A stretch of DNA of 64,000 nucleotides from Oxalobacteraceae bacterium OTU3CAMAD1 (GCA_024123915.1 CP099650.1:4092001-4156000), one strand, 5' to 3'; counted from the first letter of the stretch, positions 1 through 7,777 are shown. Numbers and translations: made by a program. Notes: generated by a model from the letters alone, not told the origin.

Positions 1-309
1 AAGCGCCCGACCGACGTGCCGAAGGTCTCGGCCAATCTGTGGCTGGGCTACCGCACCGACGACTGGCGCGCCGGCGCCGGCGCGCGCCACGTCGGCAAGC
101 GTTTCATCGACAATGGCAACACGCAGGCGCTGCCGGCTTACACCACGCTCGACGCCACCATCGGCTGGAACGTCAACCGCCACCTGCTGGTGCAGCTGAA
201 CCTGCGCAATCTGGGCGACAAGCTGTATGCGAGCACGTCCTACAGCGACAGCCAGTATCTGCTGGGCGAACGCCGGCACGCCGAGTTGACGGCGCAGTGG
301 CGTTATTGA
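1..309 (+). CDS. TonB-dependent outer-membrane receptor, C-terminal end (partial)
   Basis: The reading frame is open from the first base and stops with TGA at 307-309, giving the last 102 residues of a protein that begins outside the window. The residues alternate in the way expected of transmembrane beta strands. They include a LPAYTTLDATIGW strand and an LRNLGDKLYASTSY stretch, both typical of the last strands of TonB-dependent receptors, and the protein ends in aromatic WRY, the usual outer-membrane C-terminus. The substrate cannot be judged from this fragment. The gene converges on the DUF971 gene, and the two ends overlap by seven bases, so it is not part of that operon. Confidence 0.88.
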   Translation, partial: KRPTDVPKVSANLWLGYRTDDWRAGAGARHVGKRFIDNGNTQALPAYTTLDATIGWNVNRHLLVQLNLRNLGDKLYASTSYSDSQYLLGERRHAELTAQWRY

Positions 310-602
310 GTTTCGGCGGGCAGCGAGCGCAGATACGGCCACGGATAGATCCCACGTTCGTGACGGTCGCCGAAGACCAGTTGCAGGCCGTAATTGCCGA
401 TCATCCGCAGGTTTTCGACTTGCGATGTCTCTTGGGACGGCTCCGCTTTGACGCCTAGCAGCCGTTGAGATTGGCACTGCGTGCATTTGCAGTGCGCACG
501 CAGTTGGGCATGCGGCCATTGCTGCCGCACGCCATCCTGCCAGACGATCGTCAGTACGCGGCCGGCGCGGTCGTTGCTGATTTCGGCGGGGTAGTCCATC
601 AC
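303..602 (-). CDS. DUF971 (gamma-butyrobetaine hydroxylase-like N-terminal) domain protein
   Basis: A 99-residue protein matching the small DUF971 family in length and pattern. It has an N-terminal strand segment (VLTIVWQDG), a cysteine cluster CKCTQCQ near residue 40 that could bind metal, and the characteristic NYGLQLVFGDRHERGIYPWPYLRSL end. The family is often found alone or next to Fe-S carrier genes, and its exact role is not established. The start overlaps the stop of the HEAT-repeat gene (a GTG directly followed by an ATG, either of which could initiate), so it is probably translated with that gene. It is the last gene of the operon that begins near 6945. A role in Fe-S or metal handling for the upstream redox pair is inference. 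Confidence 0.85.
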   Translation of the reverse strand: MMDYPAEISNDRAGRVLTIVWQDGVRQQWPHAQLRAHCKCTQCQSQRLLGVKAEPSQETSQVENLRMIGNYGLQLVFGDRHERGIYPWPYLRSLPAETQ

Positions 603-1588
603 GCGCTCCGATTCGCCGCATGGATCTGTTCCAGCGCCAGGCGCGCGGCCTTGCGCACTTCGGGATCGGGATCGGCCGCCACCGGTTCCAGCGCCGGCAG
701 CGCGGCGGCGTCGCCAAGCTCGCCCAACGCCAGCGCGGCCTCCTTGCGCAGGTTGCTAATCGCGTGGGACAGCACCGGCACCAGCGCTGGCAGGGCGGCG
801 GCGTACTTCAGGCGGCCCAGGCTGCGCGCGGCGCGCAGCCTGATCTGCCAGTAGCTGTCGTCCAGCGCCGCCATCAATGCGGTCCCGATGACCGTCAGAT
901 TGGCGACGTCGGCGCCGTCGCGGACGCCGGCCAGTTTGCCCAGCGTCGTTGCCGCTTCCTCGCGCACTTGCCACACGGGATCGCGCAGCGCGTCCAGCAA
1001 GGCGGTGGCGGTGTCCGCGCCGGCGCCGTAGCCGACGGCGCCGACCGCCGCGCGCCGCACCTCGGCGTCGGGATCGTTGCTGATCAGGGCAGTGAGGGCG
1101 GGCAGCGCGTCGGGCTGTTTCAGGTAGCCCAGCACGGCGACGGCTTCGCGGCGCACGCTGGCGTCGCTATCGGTAAGCGCGGCGAGCGCTGGCGCGTAGC
1201 TGTGCGGCGAGCGTAGTTCGCGCACGGCGCGCAGCACGGCGGTTTTTACAAATGGATCGGCGTGGGCGAGATGCGGCAGCAGTACTTGCGCGCTTTCTGA
1301 TTGCTTTACTTCGCTCAGGCTTTGGGCGGCGGCCTGGCGCACGCTTTGCTCCGGGTCGCTCAGCAGCACGGCGAGGCCGGCGACGCCGTCAGCGGTTTCG
1401 AAGCCTTCGAGCGCGCGCGCGGCTTCGGCGCGCACGGTGGCGTCGGTGTCGCGCAGCGCGTCGATGAACAGGTCGGCGTGTTCGTCGCCGGCCCAGTCGG
1501 CCAGGTCCAGCAAGGCGATGCGGCGTACCGTGGCGTCGGGGTTGGACAGGCGCTCGCGCAGGTCGATGTCGTTGTCGGTGGTGTTCAT
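599..1588 (-). CDS. HEAT-repeat protein
   Basis: A 329-residue soluble protein made almost entirely of about ten HEAT/PBS-lyase-like helical repeats of roughly 31 residues, with recurring motifs such as DATVRRIALLDL, DATVRAEAARAL, EQSVRQAAAQSL and DAEVRRAAVGAV. There is no signal peptide or membrane segment, so it should be a cytoplasmic adaptor or scaffold. An AAGGAC ribosome site precedes the ATG at 1588. The next gene begins on its stop codon. It follows the ABC importer ATPase gene on the same strand after a 188-base gap that contains a palindromic repeat. A role in maturation or assembly of the neighbouring AprAB-like redox enzyme is plausible from position only. Confidence 0.85.
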   Translation of the reverse strand: MNTTDNDIDLRERLSNPDATVRRIALLDLADWAGDEHADLFIDALRDTDATVRAEAARALEGFETADGVAGLAVLLSDPEQSVRQAAAQSLSEVKQSESAQVLLPHLAHADPFVKTAVLRAVRELRSPHSYAPALAALTDSDASVRREAVAVLGYLKQPDALPALTALISNDPDAEVRRAAVGAVGYGAGADTATALLDALRDPVWQVREEAATTLGKLAGVRDGADVANLTVIGTALMAALDDSYWQIRLRAARSLGRLKYAAALPALVPVLSHAISNLRKEAALALGELGDAAALPALEPVAADPDPEVRKAARLALEQIHAANRSA

Positions 1589-1595
1589 GTTGTCC

Positions 1596-1647
1596 TTGTT
1601 CGATGGCTGATGCGTGCTTGGGGATGTCTTTGTTCGATGGCTGATGC
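1596..1647. repeat. Short direct repeat pair upstream of HEAT-repeat gene
   Basis: An 18-base unit, TTGTTCGATGGCTGATGC, occurs at 1596-1613 and again at 1630-1647, exactly 34 bases apart. It lies between the HEAT-repeat start and the palindromic repeat. The first copy overlaps the region just upstream of the ribosome-binding site. It may be a slippage duplication. No function is evident. Confidence 0.7.
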
Positions 1648-1659
1648 CTATTTCGGAAT

Positions 1660-1757
1660 CACGTAGGGCGGATTAGCGCAGCGTAATCGGCCATGCATGG
1701 GCCGCCGGTGACGCATGCATGGCCGATTACGGCGTTCCGCCTAATCCGCCCTACGTG
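1660..1757. repeat. Palindromic REP-like element, copy 1
   Basis: The ends are a perfect 17-base inverted repeat (CACGTAGGGCGGATTAG at 1660-1676 and its complement at 1741-1757). The inside carries a second inverted pair (GTAATCGGCC near 1683 against GGCCGATTAC near 1721), so the whole 98 bases can fold into a long hairpin. A second copy lies at 27604-27702 in the opposite orientation. The arrangement resembles dispersed REP/MITE-like intergenic elements of betaproteobacteria. It sits between the ABC ATPase gene and the HEAT-repeat gene, inside an otherwise tight operon, so it could attenuate transcription or stabilise the upstream mRNA. Confidence 0.85.
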
Positions 1758-1776
1758 TTTTAGATGTGAGCATGTG

Positions 1777-2610
1777 TTAGATGGCGAATTGCAGTTGGCG
1801 TGGTGCGGTTGCGCCTAACGGACTGAGTCGCTCCAACGGCAACTCGGCGTTGGCCGGATGCAGCAGCTGCAGGCAGCGCCGCTTCAGCGCCGTGAACTCG
1901 GGCGATGTCACCAGCGACGAGTCGCGCGGGCGCGCAAACGGTACGGCGATCTGTTCGATGATGCGCCCAGGACGCGGACTCATCACTAACACGCGGTCGG
2001 CCAGGAACAGCGCCTCGTCGATGTCGTGCGTGATGAAGACGATGGTGGTGCGGATGCGCGCCCACAAGTCCAGCAACAACTGCTGCATCATCAGGCGCGT
2101 CTGCGCGTCGAGCGCGCCGAACGGTTCGTCCATCAGCATCACACGCGGGTGGTTGATCAGCACGCGGGCTATTTCAACCCGCTGCTTCATGCCGCCCGAT
2201 AGCTGCGCCGGGTAGTGCTCGGCGAACGCCTCCAAACCCACCAGGGCCAGCAGCTCCAGCGCGCGTTGGCGGCGCTCGGCGCGCGCCACGCCTTGCATCT
2301 TCAGGCCGAAGGCGACGTTGTCGACCACTTTGCGCCACGGGAACAGCGTGTGGTGCTGGAACACCAGGCCGCGCTCGGCGTGCGGGCCGTCGATGGCGCG
2401 GCCGTCGACGGTGATGGCGCCACGGCTGGGCCGTAGATGGCCGGCCAGCGCGCCCAGCAAGGTCGATTTGCCGCAGCCGGACGGGCCGAGCAGGCAGACG
2501 AACTCGCCCGGTTCGACCGTCAGGCTGACGTCCTGTACCGCCTCGAACGCCTGCGCGCCATGGCCGACCCGCAGGTGCAGCTTGTCGATCTCGATTTTCC
2601 CCACGCTCAT
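1777..2610 (-). CDS. ABC transporter ATP-binding protein (nitrate/sulfonate/taurine type)
   Basis: A 277-residue ATPase of the SsuB/TauB/NrtD class that powers import. Walker A GPSGCGKST lies at residues 42-50, the Q-loop follows in LVFQHHTLFPW, the signature is LSGGMKQRVEIAR, and Walker B with the D-loop is VMLMDEPFGALD, followed by the switch histidine in FITHDIDEAL. The start at 2610 is preceded by GGAGGG and overlaps the permease stop by four bases (ATGA), which fixes the start and implies coupled translation. The frame stays open far upstream, but that stretch only shadows the permease. It acts at the inner face of the membrane with the next two genes. Confidence 0.93.
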   Translation of the reverse strand: MSVGKIEIDKLHLRVGHGAQAFEAVQDVSLTVEPGEFVCLLGPSGCGKSTLLGALAGHLRPSRGAITVDGRAIDGPHAERGLVFQHHTLFPWRKVVDNVAFGLKMQGVARAERRQRALELLALVGLEAFAEHYPAQLSGGMKQRVEIARVLINHPRVMLMDEPFGALDAQTRLMMQQLLLDLWARIRTTIVFITHDIDEALFLADRVLVMSPRPGRIIEQIAVPFARPRDSSLVTSPEFTALKRRCLQLLHPANAELPLERLSPLGATAPRQLQFAI

Positions 2611-3500
2611 GGCTTGCCCTCCGGTTGGTGCCAGGGCATCAAGACCTGGCCGATGGTTTTGACCAGCGCGCTGCTGCCCATGCCCAGCAGGCCGATGACC
2701 AGCATGCCGACGACGATGTCGGCGTAGTTCTGGATCGTGTAGGACGCCCAGGTGTAGTAGCCGATGCCGAACTGGCCGGAGATCATCTCCGCCGTGACCA
2801 GGCAAAACCAGGCCGTGCCCATGCCGATCGACAGGCCGGTGACGATGCTGGGCGCGGCGCCCGGCAGCACCACCTCGGTGAAGATGGCGCGCCGTCCGCC
2901 GCCCAGGCTGCGCGCCGAGGCGACCAGGCGCGGATCGATGTTCTCGACGCCGTGGACGGTGTTGAGCAGGATCGGAAACAGCGCGCCGGTGAAGGTGATG
3001 AACACCATCGACAGCTCCGACGACGGGAACATCAGGATCGCCAGCGGTATCCAGGCCACCGCCGGGATGGGCCGCAGCATTTCCAGTGGCGGCATCAGCC
3101 AGTTCTCCAGCCGGCGCGAGCGGCCGATGGCCAACCCGAGCAGGATGCCGACCAGCGCGGCGACCAGGAAGCCGCTGAACACGCGCGCCAGGCTGGCCTT
3201 CAGATGGCCCAGCAACTGCGGCGATTGCAGCAAGGCCCAGCCGGCCTGCGCGACCTCGGTCGGCGGCGGCACGTTTTGAAACGTCACCAGGCCCAGGTTC
3301 AGGTGGCTGGCCGAGGCCCATTGCCAGGCCAGCAGGCATGCCAGCAACGAGGTGGCGCCGGCGCCCCAGCGGGCGGCGCCGGACCCGAGTCCCGCAGCCA
3401 GGCCGCTACCCAGGTCGGCGCCACCGCCGGCGATGCCATGGCCGGCTGTCCCCACCGCCGCGATGCCGCTGCCGCCGAGCGCTTGCTGTGTGCTGTCCAT
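2607..3500 (-). CDS. ABC transporter permease (SsuC/TauC-like)
   Basis: A 297-residue inner-membrane permease of the binding-protein-dependent transport family. The first about 45 residues are Gly/Ala-rich and low-complexity, longer than in usual SsuC proteins. About six membrane segments follow. The EAA loop is visible as ASARSLGGGRRAIFTEVVLPGAAPSIVTGL, here ending before a final hydrophobic pair. It forms the channel with the ATPase encoded immediately downstream (four-base overlap) and receives substrate from the binding protein encoded ten bases upstream. The family transports aliphatic sulfonates, taurine, nitrate or similar small anions. Which one is carried here is not visible from sequence. 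Confidence 0.92.
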   Translation of the reverse strand: MDSTQQALGGSGIAAVGTAGHGIAGGGADLGSGLAAGLGSGAARWGAGATSLLACLLAWQWASASHLNLGLVTFQNVPPPTEVAQAGWALLQSPQLLGHLKASLARVFSGFLVAALVGILLGLAIGRSRRLENWLMPPLEMLRPIPAVAWIPLAILMFPSSELSMVFITFTGALFPILLNTVHGVENIDPRLVASARSLGGGRRAIFTEVVLPGAAPSIVTGLSIGMGTAWFCLVTAEMISGQFGIGYYTWASYTIQNYADIVVGMLVIGLLGMGSSALVKTIGQVLMPWHQPEGKP

Positions 3501-3510
3501 CGGCGCGCTC

Positions 3511-4923
3511 CTATTTGGCCGCGAGGGCGGGCGTGGTGCCCCGCGCGGCGGCGAAGTCGACGACGGAGCCGCCGTTGCGGGCGGCCCAGGCGTCGGCCGA
3601 CGCCCGCGTCAGGAAGGCGCTGGTATCGCCTTTGACGGTGACGAACCATGCGTCGCGGGCGAATAGCTTCAGGCCGCTGTCGCGGTCGTGGGCGTAGACC
3701 ACGCGCACCTTCTTGCCGTCTTTGTCGAGTTGGCGCAGCGCGGTAAAGGCGCTGTCGGCGCTGGTGTAGTGGCGCACCAGCGGTTCGCCGTCGACCCAGA
3801 TCTGCGTCAGGCGCGAGAAGTCGGTGATCGGCTTGCCGGTGGCCGCGTCCTTGGCCACCAGCGGCAGGCGATTGTAGTTCTTCAGCCGCGCGTCGTAGTC
3901 CAGGCCGGCTTGCTTGAAGGCGGCGCGGATGTAGCGGTCGTCGATGAAGGTGTTGACGTCGAGGTCGTTGTCGGTGCGCTTCATCAGCCGCAGCGTTTCG
4001 ATCGAGGTCTTGACGGCCTGGCGGTACTCCGGCTTCCAGCTGAAGTCGCGCGTTTGCAAGCCCAACGGGCCGTGGAACAGGTAATCGACCTCGGCCTCGA
4101 TGCCGGTCACCTTTGCAATCAGTTCGCTGTACTTCTCCGGTTCGGCCGCGATCAGGCGGTCGGCCTCGATGGCGGCGCGCAGGAAGGCGGTGACGATCTC
4201 CGGATACTTGGCCGCGTAGGCGGCGTCGACCAGGCTGCCGTGCAGGGTGGGGGACTTGGCTTGCGAACCGTCGAAGATCTTGCGGGCGTAGCCCCGGTGC
4301 GGGAACAGTTCCGCGAACGGCACGAAGTCGGCGTGGGCGTCGATCTTGTTGCTTTGCAGCGCAGATCCGGCCACTTCCGGCGCCTGCGTGACGACGGTGA
4401 TGTCCCTGTCCAGCTCCCAGCCTTGCGCCTTGATGGCGCGCAGCAGCATGCCGTGGGCGGTGGACGCGAACGGCACCGAGATGGTTTTGCCCTTGAGCTC
4501 GGCGAGCGACTGCACCGCCGATGCCTTCGGCACCACGATGCCGTTGCCGCTGCCTTGCACGCTGCCCGACAGCACGGTGATGAAGAGGCTTTTCTTGCCG
4601 GCCTTCTCGAACGCGGCGCCGTTGAAGGAGCCCGGGAAGTCGGCCATCGAGCCGATGTCGAGCTTGCCGGCGACCATCTCGTTGGTCAGCGGCGCGCCGG
4701 AGGTGAAGTTCTTCCAGACGATCTCGTATTGCGCGTCCTTGTACTTGCCGTCGCGCGGCAGGTATTTTTCCAGCAGCTTCAGTTCGCGGATCAGCAGGCC
4801 GCCGGTGGCGCAGTTGATGGTTGTGTCCTGGGTGCCGATGGCGATGCGGATCGTCTCGGCGTTGGCCGCGCCGGCGCTCAGGGCCGCCAGCAGCAGGGTG
4901 GTCAAAGTGCGATGCAAGAACAT
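3511..4923 (-). CDS. ABC transporter substrate-binding protein with NosL-like C-terminal extension
   Basis: A 470-residue exported protein with a Sec signal peptide (MFLHRTLTTLLLAALSAGAANA) and an SsuA/NrtA-like binding fold over about residues 23-340 (IRIAIGTQDTT near the start, LKGKTISVPFASTAHGML in the middle). It is about 130 residues longer than ordinary SsuA/TauA proteins. The last about 100 residues contain SGLKLFARDAWFV and ADAWAARNGGSVVDFAAA, a pattern resembling NosL-type periplasmic metal-binding proteins. The start at 4923 follows a GGAGAATC ribosome site. The longer open frame upstream overlaps the ferredoxin gene and is a shadow. It delivers substrate to the permease encoded next. 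The NosL resemblance is by eye. Confidence 0.9.
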   Translation of the reverse strand: MFLHRTLTTLLLAALSAGAANAETIRIAIGTQDTTINCATGGLLIRELKLLEKYLPRDGKYKDAQYEIVWKNFTSGAPLTNEMVAGKLDIGSMADFPGSFNGAAFEKAGKKSLFITVLSGSVQGSGNGIVVPKASAVQSLAELKGKTISVPFASTAHGMLLRAIKAQGWELDRDITVVTQAPEVAGSALQSNKIDAHADFVPFAELFPHRGYARKIFDGSQAKSPTLHGSLVDAAYAAKYPEIVTAFLRAAIEADRLIAAEPEKYSELIAKVTGIEAEVDYLFHGPLGLQTRDFSWKPEYRQAVKTSIETLRLMKRTDNDLDVNTFIDDRYIRAAFKQAGLDYDARLKNYNRLPLVAKDAATGKPITDFSRLTQIWVDGEPLVRHYTSADSAFTALRQLDKDGKKVRVVYAHDRDSGLKLFARDAWFVTVKGDTSAFLTRASADAWAARNGGSVVDFAAARGTTPALAAK

Positions 4924-4940
4924 GTGATTCTCCAGATAGG

Positions 4941-5174
4941 TCAGCGCAACAAGTAGGGAATATCGACCGTGACGGCGCCGGTCGGGCAATCTTTTTCGCA
5001 GGGCATGCAGTACCAGCATTCGTCGAATTTCATAAAGGCCTTGCCTTTGGTGAAGTCGATGGCCAGCACGTCCAGCGGGCAGACGTCGACGCACACGGTG
5101 CAGCCCTTGTCGGCGATGCACAGCTCCTCGTTGACGCGGACCGGAACGCTGCTTGGGTTGAGCGCGATGGGCAT
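4941..5174 (-). CDS. 4Fe-4S dicluster ferredoxin, AprB-like
   Basis: A 77-residue cytoplasmic electron carrier. Two cysteine sets are visible: CxxxxxCxxCxxxCP (from LCIADKGCTVCVDVCPLD) and CxxCxxxCP (from CWYCMPCEKDCPTGA). They predict two [4Fe-4S] clusters, as in the beta subunit of adenylylsulfate reductase but without its C-terminal tail. The ATG at 5174 has an AAGGAGAAC ribosome site; an earlier in-frame ATG at 5195 lacks one and would run into the preceding gene region. It lies ten bases after the flavoprotein gene, so the two are almost certainly subunits of one redox enzyme. Confidence 0.92.
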   Translation of the reverse strand: MPIALNPSSVPVRVNEELCIADKGCTVCVDVCPLDVLAIDFTKGKAFMKFDECWYCMPCEKDCPTGAVTVDIPYLLR

Positions 5175-5184
5175 GGTGTTCTCC

Positions 5185-6945
5185 TTAAACGGCAAGCGCT
5201 TCGGCTTGCGGCGCGGTGTTCGCGGTGGCTGTCTCTTTACCGATCCGCAGTCGTTGATAGGCTTGCTTCTCCTGTTCGTCGAGGGCGACGATGTACGGCT
5301 CCAGCGGACGCTTGAAGCAGGTCATCTCGCCATCGACCTTCTTCAGCTGCACATGGCACAGCCAGTCGGCGTCGTTGCGCTCGGGGTGATCGACCCGGTT
5401 GTGGTACAGGCCCCAGCGGCTCTCGGTGCGGAACAGCGAAGCGCGCGCCGCCATCTCGGCGCAGTCGCGGATCGCGTGCACCTCCAGTGTGCGCATCAGC
5501 TCATGCGGGCCGGCGGCCGACAAGCGGTCCAGATCGGCGCGGATGGCCTCGAAGCGGGTCAGGCCGATCTCCATCTTGCGCGTGACCTTGGGCGGCTGCA
5601 GATAGTCGTTGACCATGCGGCGCAGCTTGTATTCGACCTGGGCCGGCGGCAAGCCGTCGGTGCGGCTTAGCGGGGCCCAGACCCGCTCCCGCTCGGCCTC
5701 GACCTGGGCGTCGTCGAGCGGCGCCAGTTCGATGTCGGCGCAGCGGCGCGCCGCGCTTTCGCCGGCCAGCTTGCCGTAGACGAAGGCGCCCAGCATGTAG
5801 TTGTGCGGCACGCAAGCCAGGTCGCCGGCCGCGTACAGGCCGGCCACCGTGGTCTCGGCATGTTCGTTGACCCACACGCCGGAGGCCGAGTGACCGCTGC
5901 ACAGGCCGATCTCCGAGATATGCATCTCGACCATCTGCTCGCGGTAATCGGTGCCGCGTCCCTCGTGGAATCTGCCACGGCTGGGCCGCTCGTTGGTGTG
6001 CAAAATCGTCTCGATGGTGCTGATGGTTTCCTCGGCCAGGTGGTCCAGCTTGAGGAATACCGGGCCGTTGCCGCCTTGCAGCTCGTTGTAGAACTCCTGC
6101 ATCATCTGGCCGCTCCAGTAGTCGCACTCGATGAAGCGCTCGCCCTTGTTGTTGGTGGTGAAGCCGCCGAACGGACCGGTCACGTAGGCGCAGGCCGGGC
6201 CGTTGTAATCCTTGATCAGCGGATTGATCTGGAAGCACTCGATGCCCGACAACTCGGCCCCGGCGTGATAGGCCATGCTGTAGCCGTCGCCGGCGTTGGT
6301 CGGGTTCTCGTAGGTGCCGAACAGGTAGCCCGAGGCCGGCAGCCCCAGCCGGCCGGCGGCGCCGGTGGCCAGCACCACCGCCTTGGCGCGGATCACGTGG
6401 AAGTCGCCGGTGCGGCAATCGAAGGACATGGCGCCGGCGATGCTGCCGTCGGCCGCCGTCAGCAGGCGCGTCGCCACCAGGCGGTTGCTGATCTCCACGC
6501 GCTGGCGCTTGAGGCGGCGGTACAGCACCTTCTTGATGTCGTGGCCTTCGGGCATCGGCAATACGTAGGTGCCCATGTGGTGCACCTTGCGCATCGCGTA
6601 GTCGCCGGTCTCGTCCTTCTCGAACTTGACGCCCCAGCGGTCCAGTTCCTCGATCATCGGATAGCTGTTCTCGGCATAGGTCATCACCGTGCGCTGGTTG
6701 ACGATGCCGTCGTTGGCGGTGGTGATCTCCTTCACGTATTGCTCGGGCGTCGCGAAGCCGGGCACGACTGCGTTGTTCAGGCCGTCCATGCCCATGGAGA
6801 TGGCGCCGCTGCGCTTGACGTGGGCCTTCTCCAGCAGCAGCACGCGCAGCTTGGGGTTGGCTTCCTTGGCCTTGACGGCGGCCATCGGGCCGGCGGTGCC
6901 GCCGCCGATCACCAGCACGTCGACGGTTTCGATGATGGTTTGCAT
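5185..6945 (-). CDS. FAD-dependent oxidoreductase, AprA/fumarate-reductase-like
   Basis: A 586-residue cytoplasmic flavoprotein of the succinate dehydrogenase/fumarate reductase/AprA superfamily. The FAD dinucleotide motif VIGGGTAGPMAAVKA is at residues 12-26. The ATGAAG stretch, the second FAD-contact region AGLYAAGDLACVPHNYMLGA and a helical C-terminal domain (residues 440-560) follow. Features of the AprA branch include KVHHMGTYVLPMPEGHDIKK and the LFRTESRWGLYHNRVDHPERND region. Its partner is the ferredoxin encoded ten bases downstream. With a sulfonate-type importer in the same operon, a sulfur or organosulfur substrate is likely but unproven. True dissimilatory AprA would be expected with sat and qmo genes, which are absent. 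Confidence 0.9.
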   Translation of the reverse strand: MQTIIETVDVLVIGGGTAGPMAAVKAKEANPKLRVLLLEKAHVKRSGAISMGMDGLNNAVVPGFATPEQYVKEITTANDGIVNQRTVMTYAENSYPMIEELDRWGVKFEKDETGDYAMRKVHHMGTYVLPMPEGHDIKKVLYRRLKRQRVEISNRLVATRLLTAADGSIAGAMSFDCRTGDFHVIRAKAVVLATGAAGRLGLPASGYLFGTYENPTNAGDGYSMAYHAGAELSGIECFQINPLIKDYNGPACAYVTGPFGGFTTNNKGERFIECDYWSGQMMQEFYNELQGGNGPVFLKLDHLAEETISTIETILHTNERPSRGRFHEGRGTDYREQMVEMHISEIGLCSGHSASGVWVNEHAETTVAGLYAAGDLACVPHNYMLGAFVYGKLAGESAARRCADIELAPLDDAQVEAERERVWAPLSRTDGLPPAQVEYKLRRMVNDYLQPPKVTRKMEIGLTRFEAIRADLDRLSAAGPHELMRTLEVHAIRDCAEMAARASLFRTESRWGLYHNRVDHPERNDADWLCHVQLKKVDGEMTCFKRPLEPYIVALDEQEKQAYQRLRIGKETATANTAPQAEALAV

Positions 6946-6979
6946 AGTGGTTTGCTCCAGATGAAAAACGTGGGGGCGC

Positions 6980-7723
6980 TCAACCTCGGCGCGCGATCTG
7001 CAGGCGATACTGGAAGGCGTCGCCGCGGAAATACAGGTACTCGAAGTCGAGCGGCGTGCCGTCGGCCGCGTGGGTCAGGCGCTCGATGCGCAGCAGCGCG
7101 GTGCCGGCCTCGATGCGCAGCGCGTGGGCCAAGGTGTCGTCGGCCAGCATGGCGTCGATCTGCAGGTCGGCCCGGCCCAGCGCGATGCCGTAGTCGTTTT
7201 CCAGGATCAGGAAGATGTCGCGCCCGGCCAGGTCCTCGCGGCGCAGGCGCTCGCCGATGTCGGGCGGCAGATAGGTTACCTCCAGCGACACCGGCTCGCG
7301 GTTGAGGTGGCGCACGCGCTTGATCTCGGCGACGTCGGCGCCGGCCGCCAAGCCTAGGCGCTGCGCCACGTGGGCCGGCGCGGCAATGGTCTTGTGGCTG
7401 GTGACCTGGTTGTAGATCTCGTAGCCCATGCGGCCCATGGCCTCGCCGAAGCCCTCGAGCTGGGTCAGTTGCTGGAAGGCCTTGGGTTTGGAGACGAAGG
7501 TGCCCTTGCCGGGGATCTTGAAGATCACGCCTTCCTTTTGCAGGTCGTTGAGCGCCTGGCGCACGGTGATGCGGCTGACGCCGAAGATCGTGCTCAGCTC
7601 GCTCTCTGCCGGCAGTTTGGCGTGGGCCGGATAGCTGCCGTCGAGGATGCGCTCGCGCAGGTTTTCCTTCACCTGCGTATAGAGCGGGACGGGGGACAGT
7701 TCAACGGTACGGAAATTGGTCAT
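6980..7723 (-). CDS. GntR-family regulator, HutC/UTRA type
   Basis: A 247-residue repressor-type regulator. The N-terminal winged helix-turn-helix spans residues 10-75 (PLYTQVKENLRERI, LPAESELSTIFGVSRITVRQALNDL, GKGTFV). The UTRA effector-binding domain covers about residues 95-240 (LEVTYLPPDIGERL, FEYLYFRGDAFQYRLQI). It is the first gene on this strand and is separated from the AprA-like gene by only 34 bases, so it probably governs its own operon. A perfect 18-base palindrome lies 37 bases upstream of its start, the expected place for autoregulation. The effector is probably the imported substrate or a product of it, which is inference. Confidence 0.92.
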   Translation of the reverse strand: MTNFRTVELSPVPLYTQVKENLRERILDGSYPAHAKLPAESELSTIFGVSRITVRQALNDLQKEGVIFKIPGKGTFVSKPKAFQQLTQLEGFGEAMGRMGYEIYNQVTSHKTIAAPAHVAQRLGLAAGADVAEIKRVRHLNREPVSLEVTYLPPDIGERLRREDLAGRDIFLILENDYGIALGRADLQIDAMLADDTLAHALRIEAGTALLRIERLTHAADGTPLDFEYLYFRGDAFQYRLQIARRG

Positions 7724-7740
7724 CGGTTCACCTGGTCGGC

Positions 7741-7777
7741 ATAAGCTGTCATATAAGCTGTCATAACAGGTTATGAC
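7741..7777. promoter_or_regulatory. Probable GntR operator upstream of the AprAB-like operon
   Basis: A perfect palindrome GTCATAAC-AG-GTTATGAC occupies 7760-7777. It is preceded by two abutting copies of ATAAGCTGTCAT at 7741-7752 and 7753-7764, the second of which runs into the left arm. The symmetry and AT-rich core resemble HutC-type GntR sites. It lies directly upstream of the GntR gene on the minus strand. No other candidate site was seen in the gap. Confidence 0.65.

Noticed and set aside
1596..1647. CRISPR-like repeat
   Set aside because: Only two 18-base copies 34 bases apart, with no array and no cas genes.
2611..3339. N-terminal extension of the ABC ATPase frame
   Set aside because: It only shadows the permease gene. 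The ATPase family start matches the ATG at 2610.
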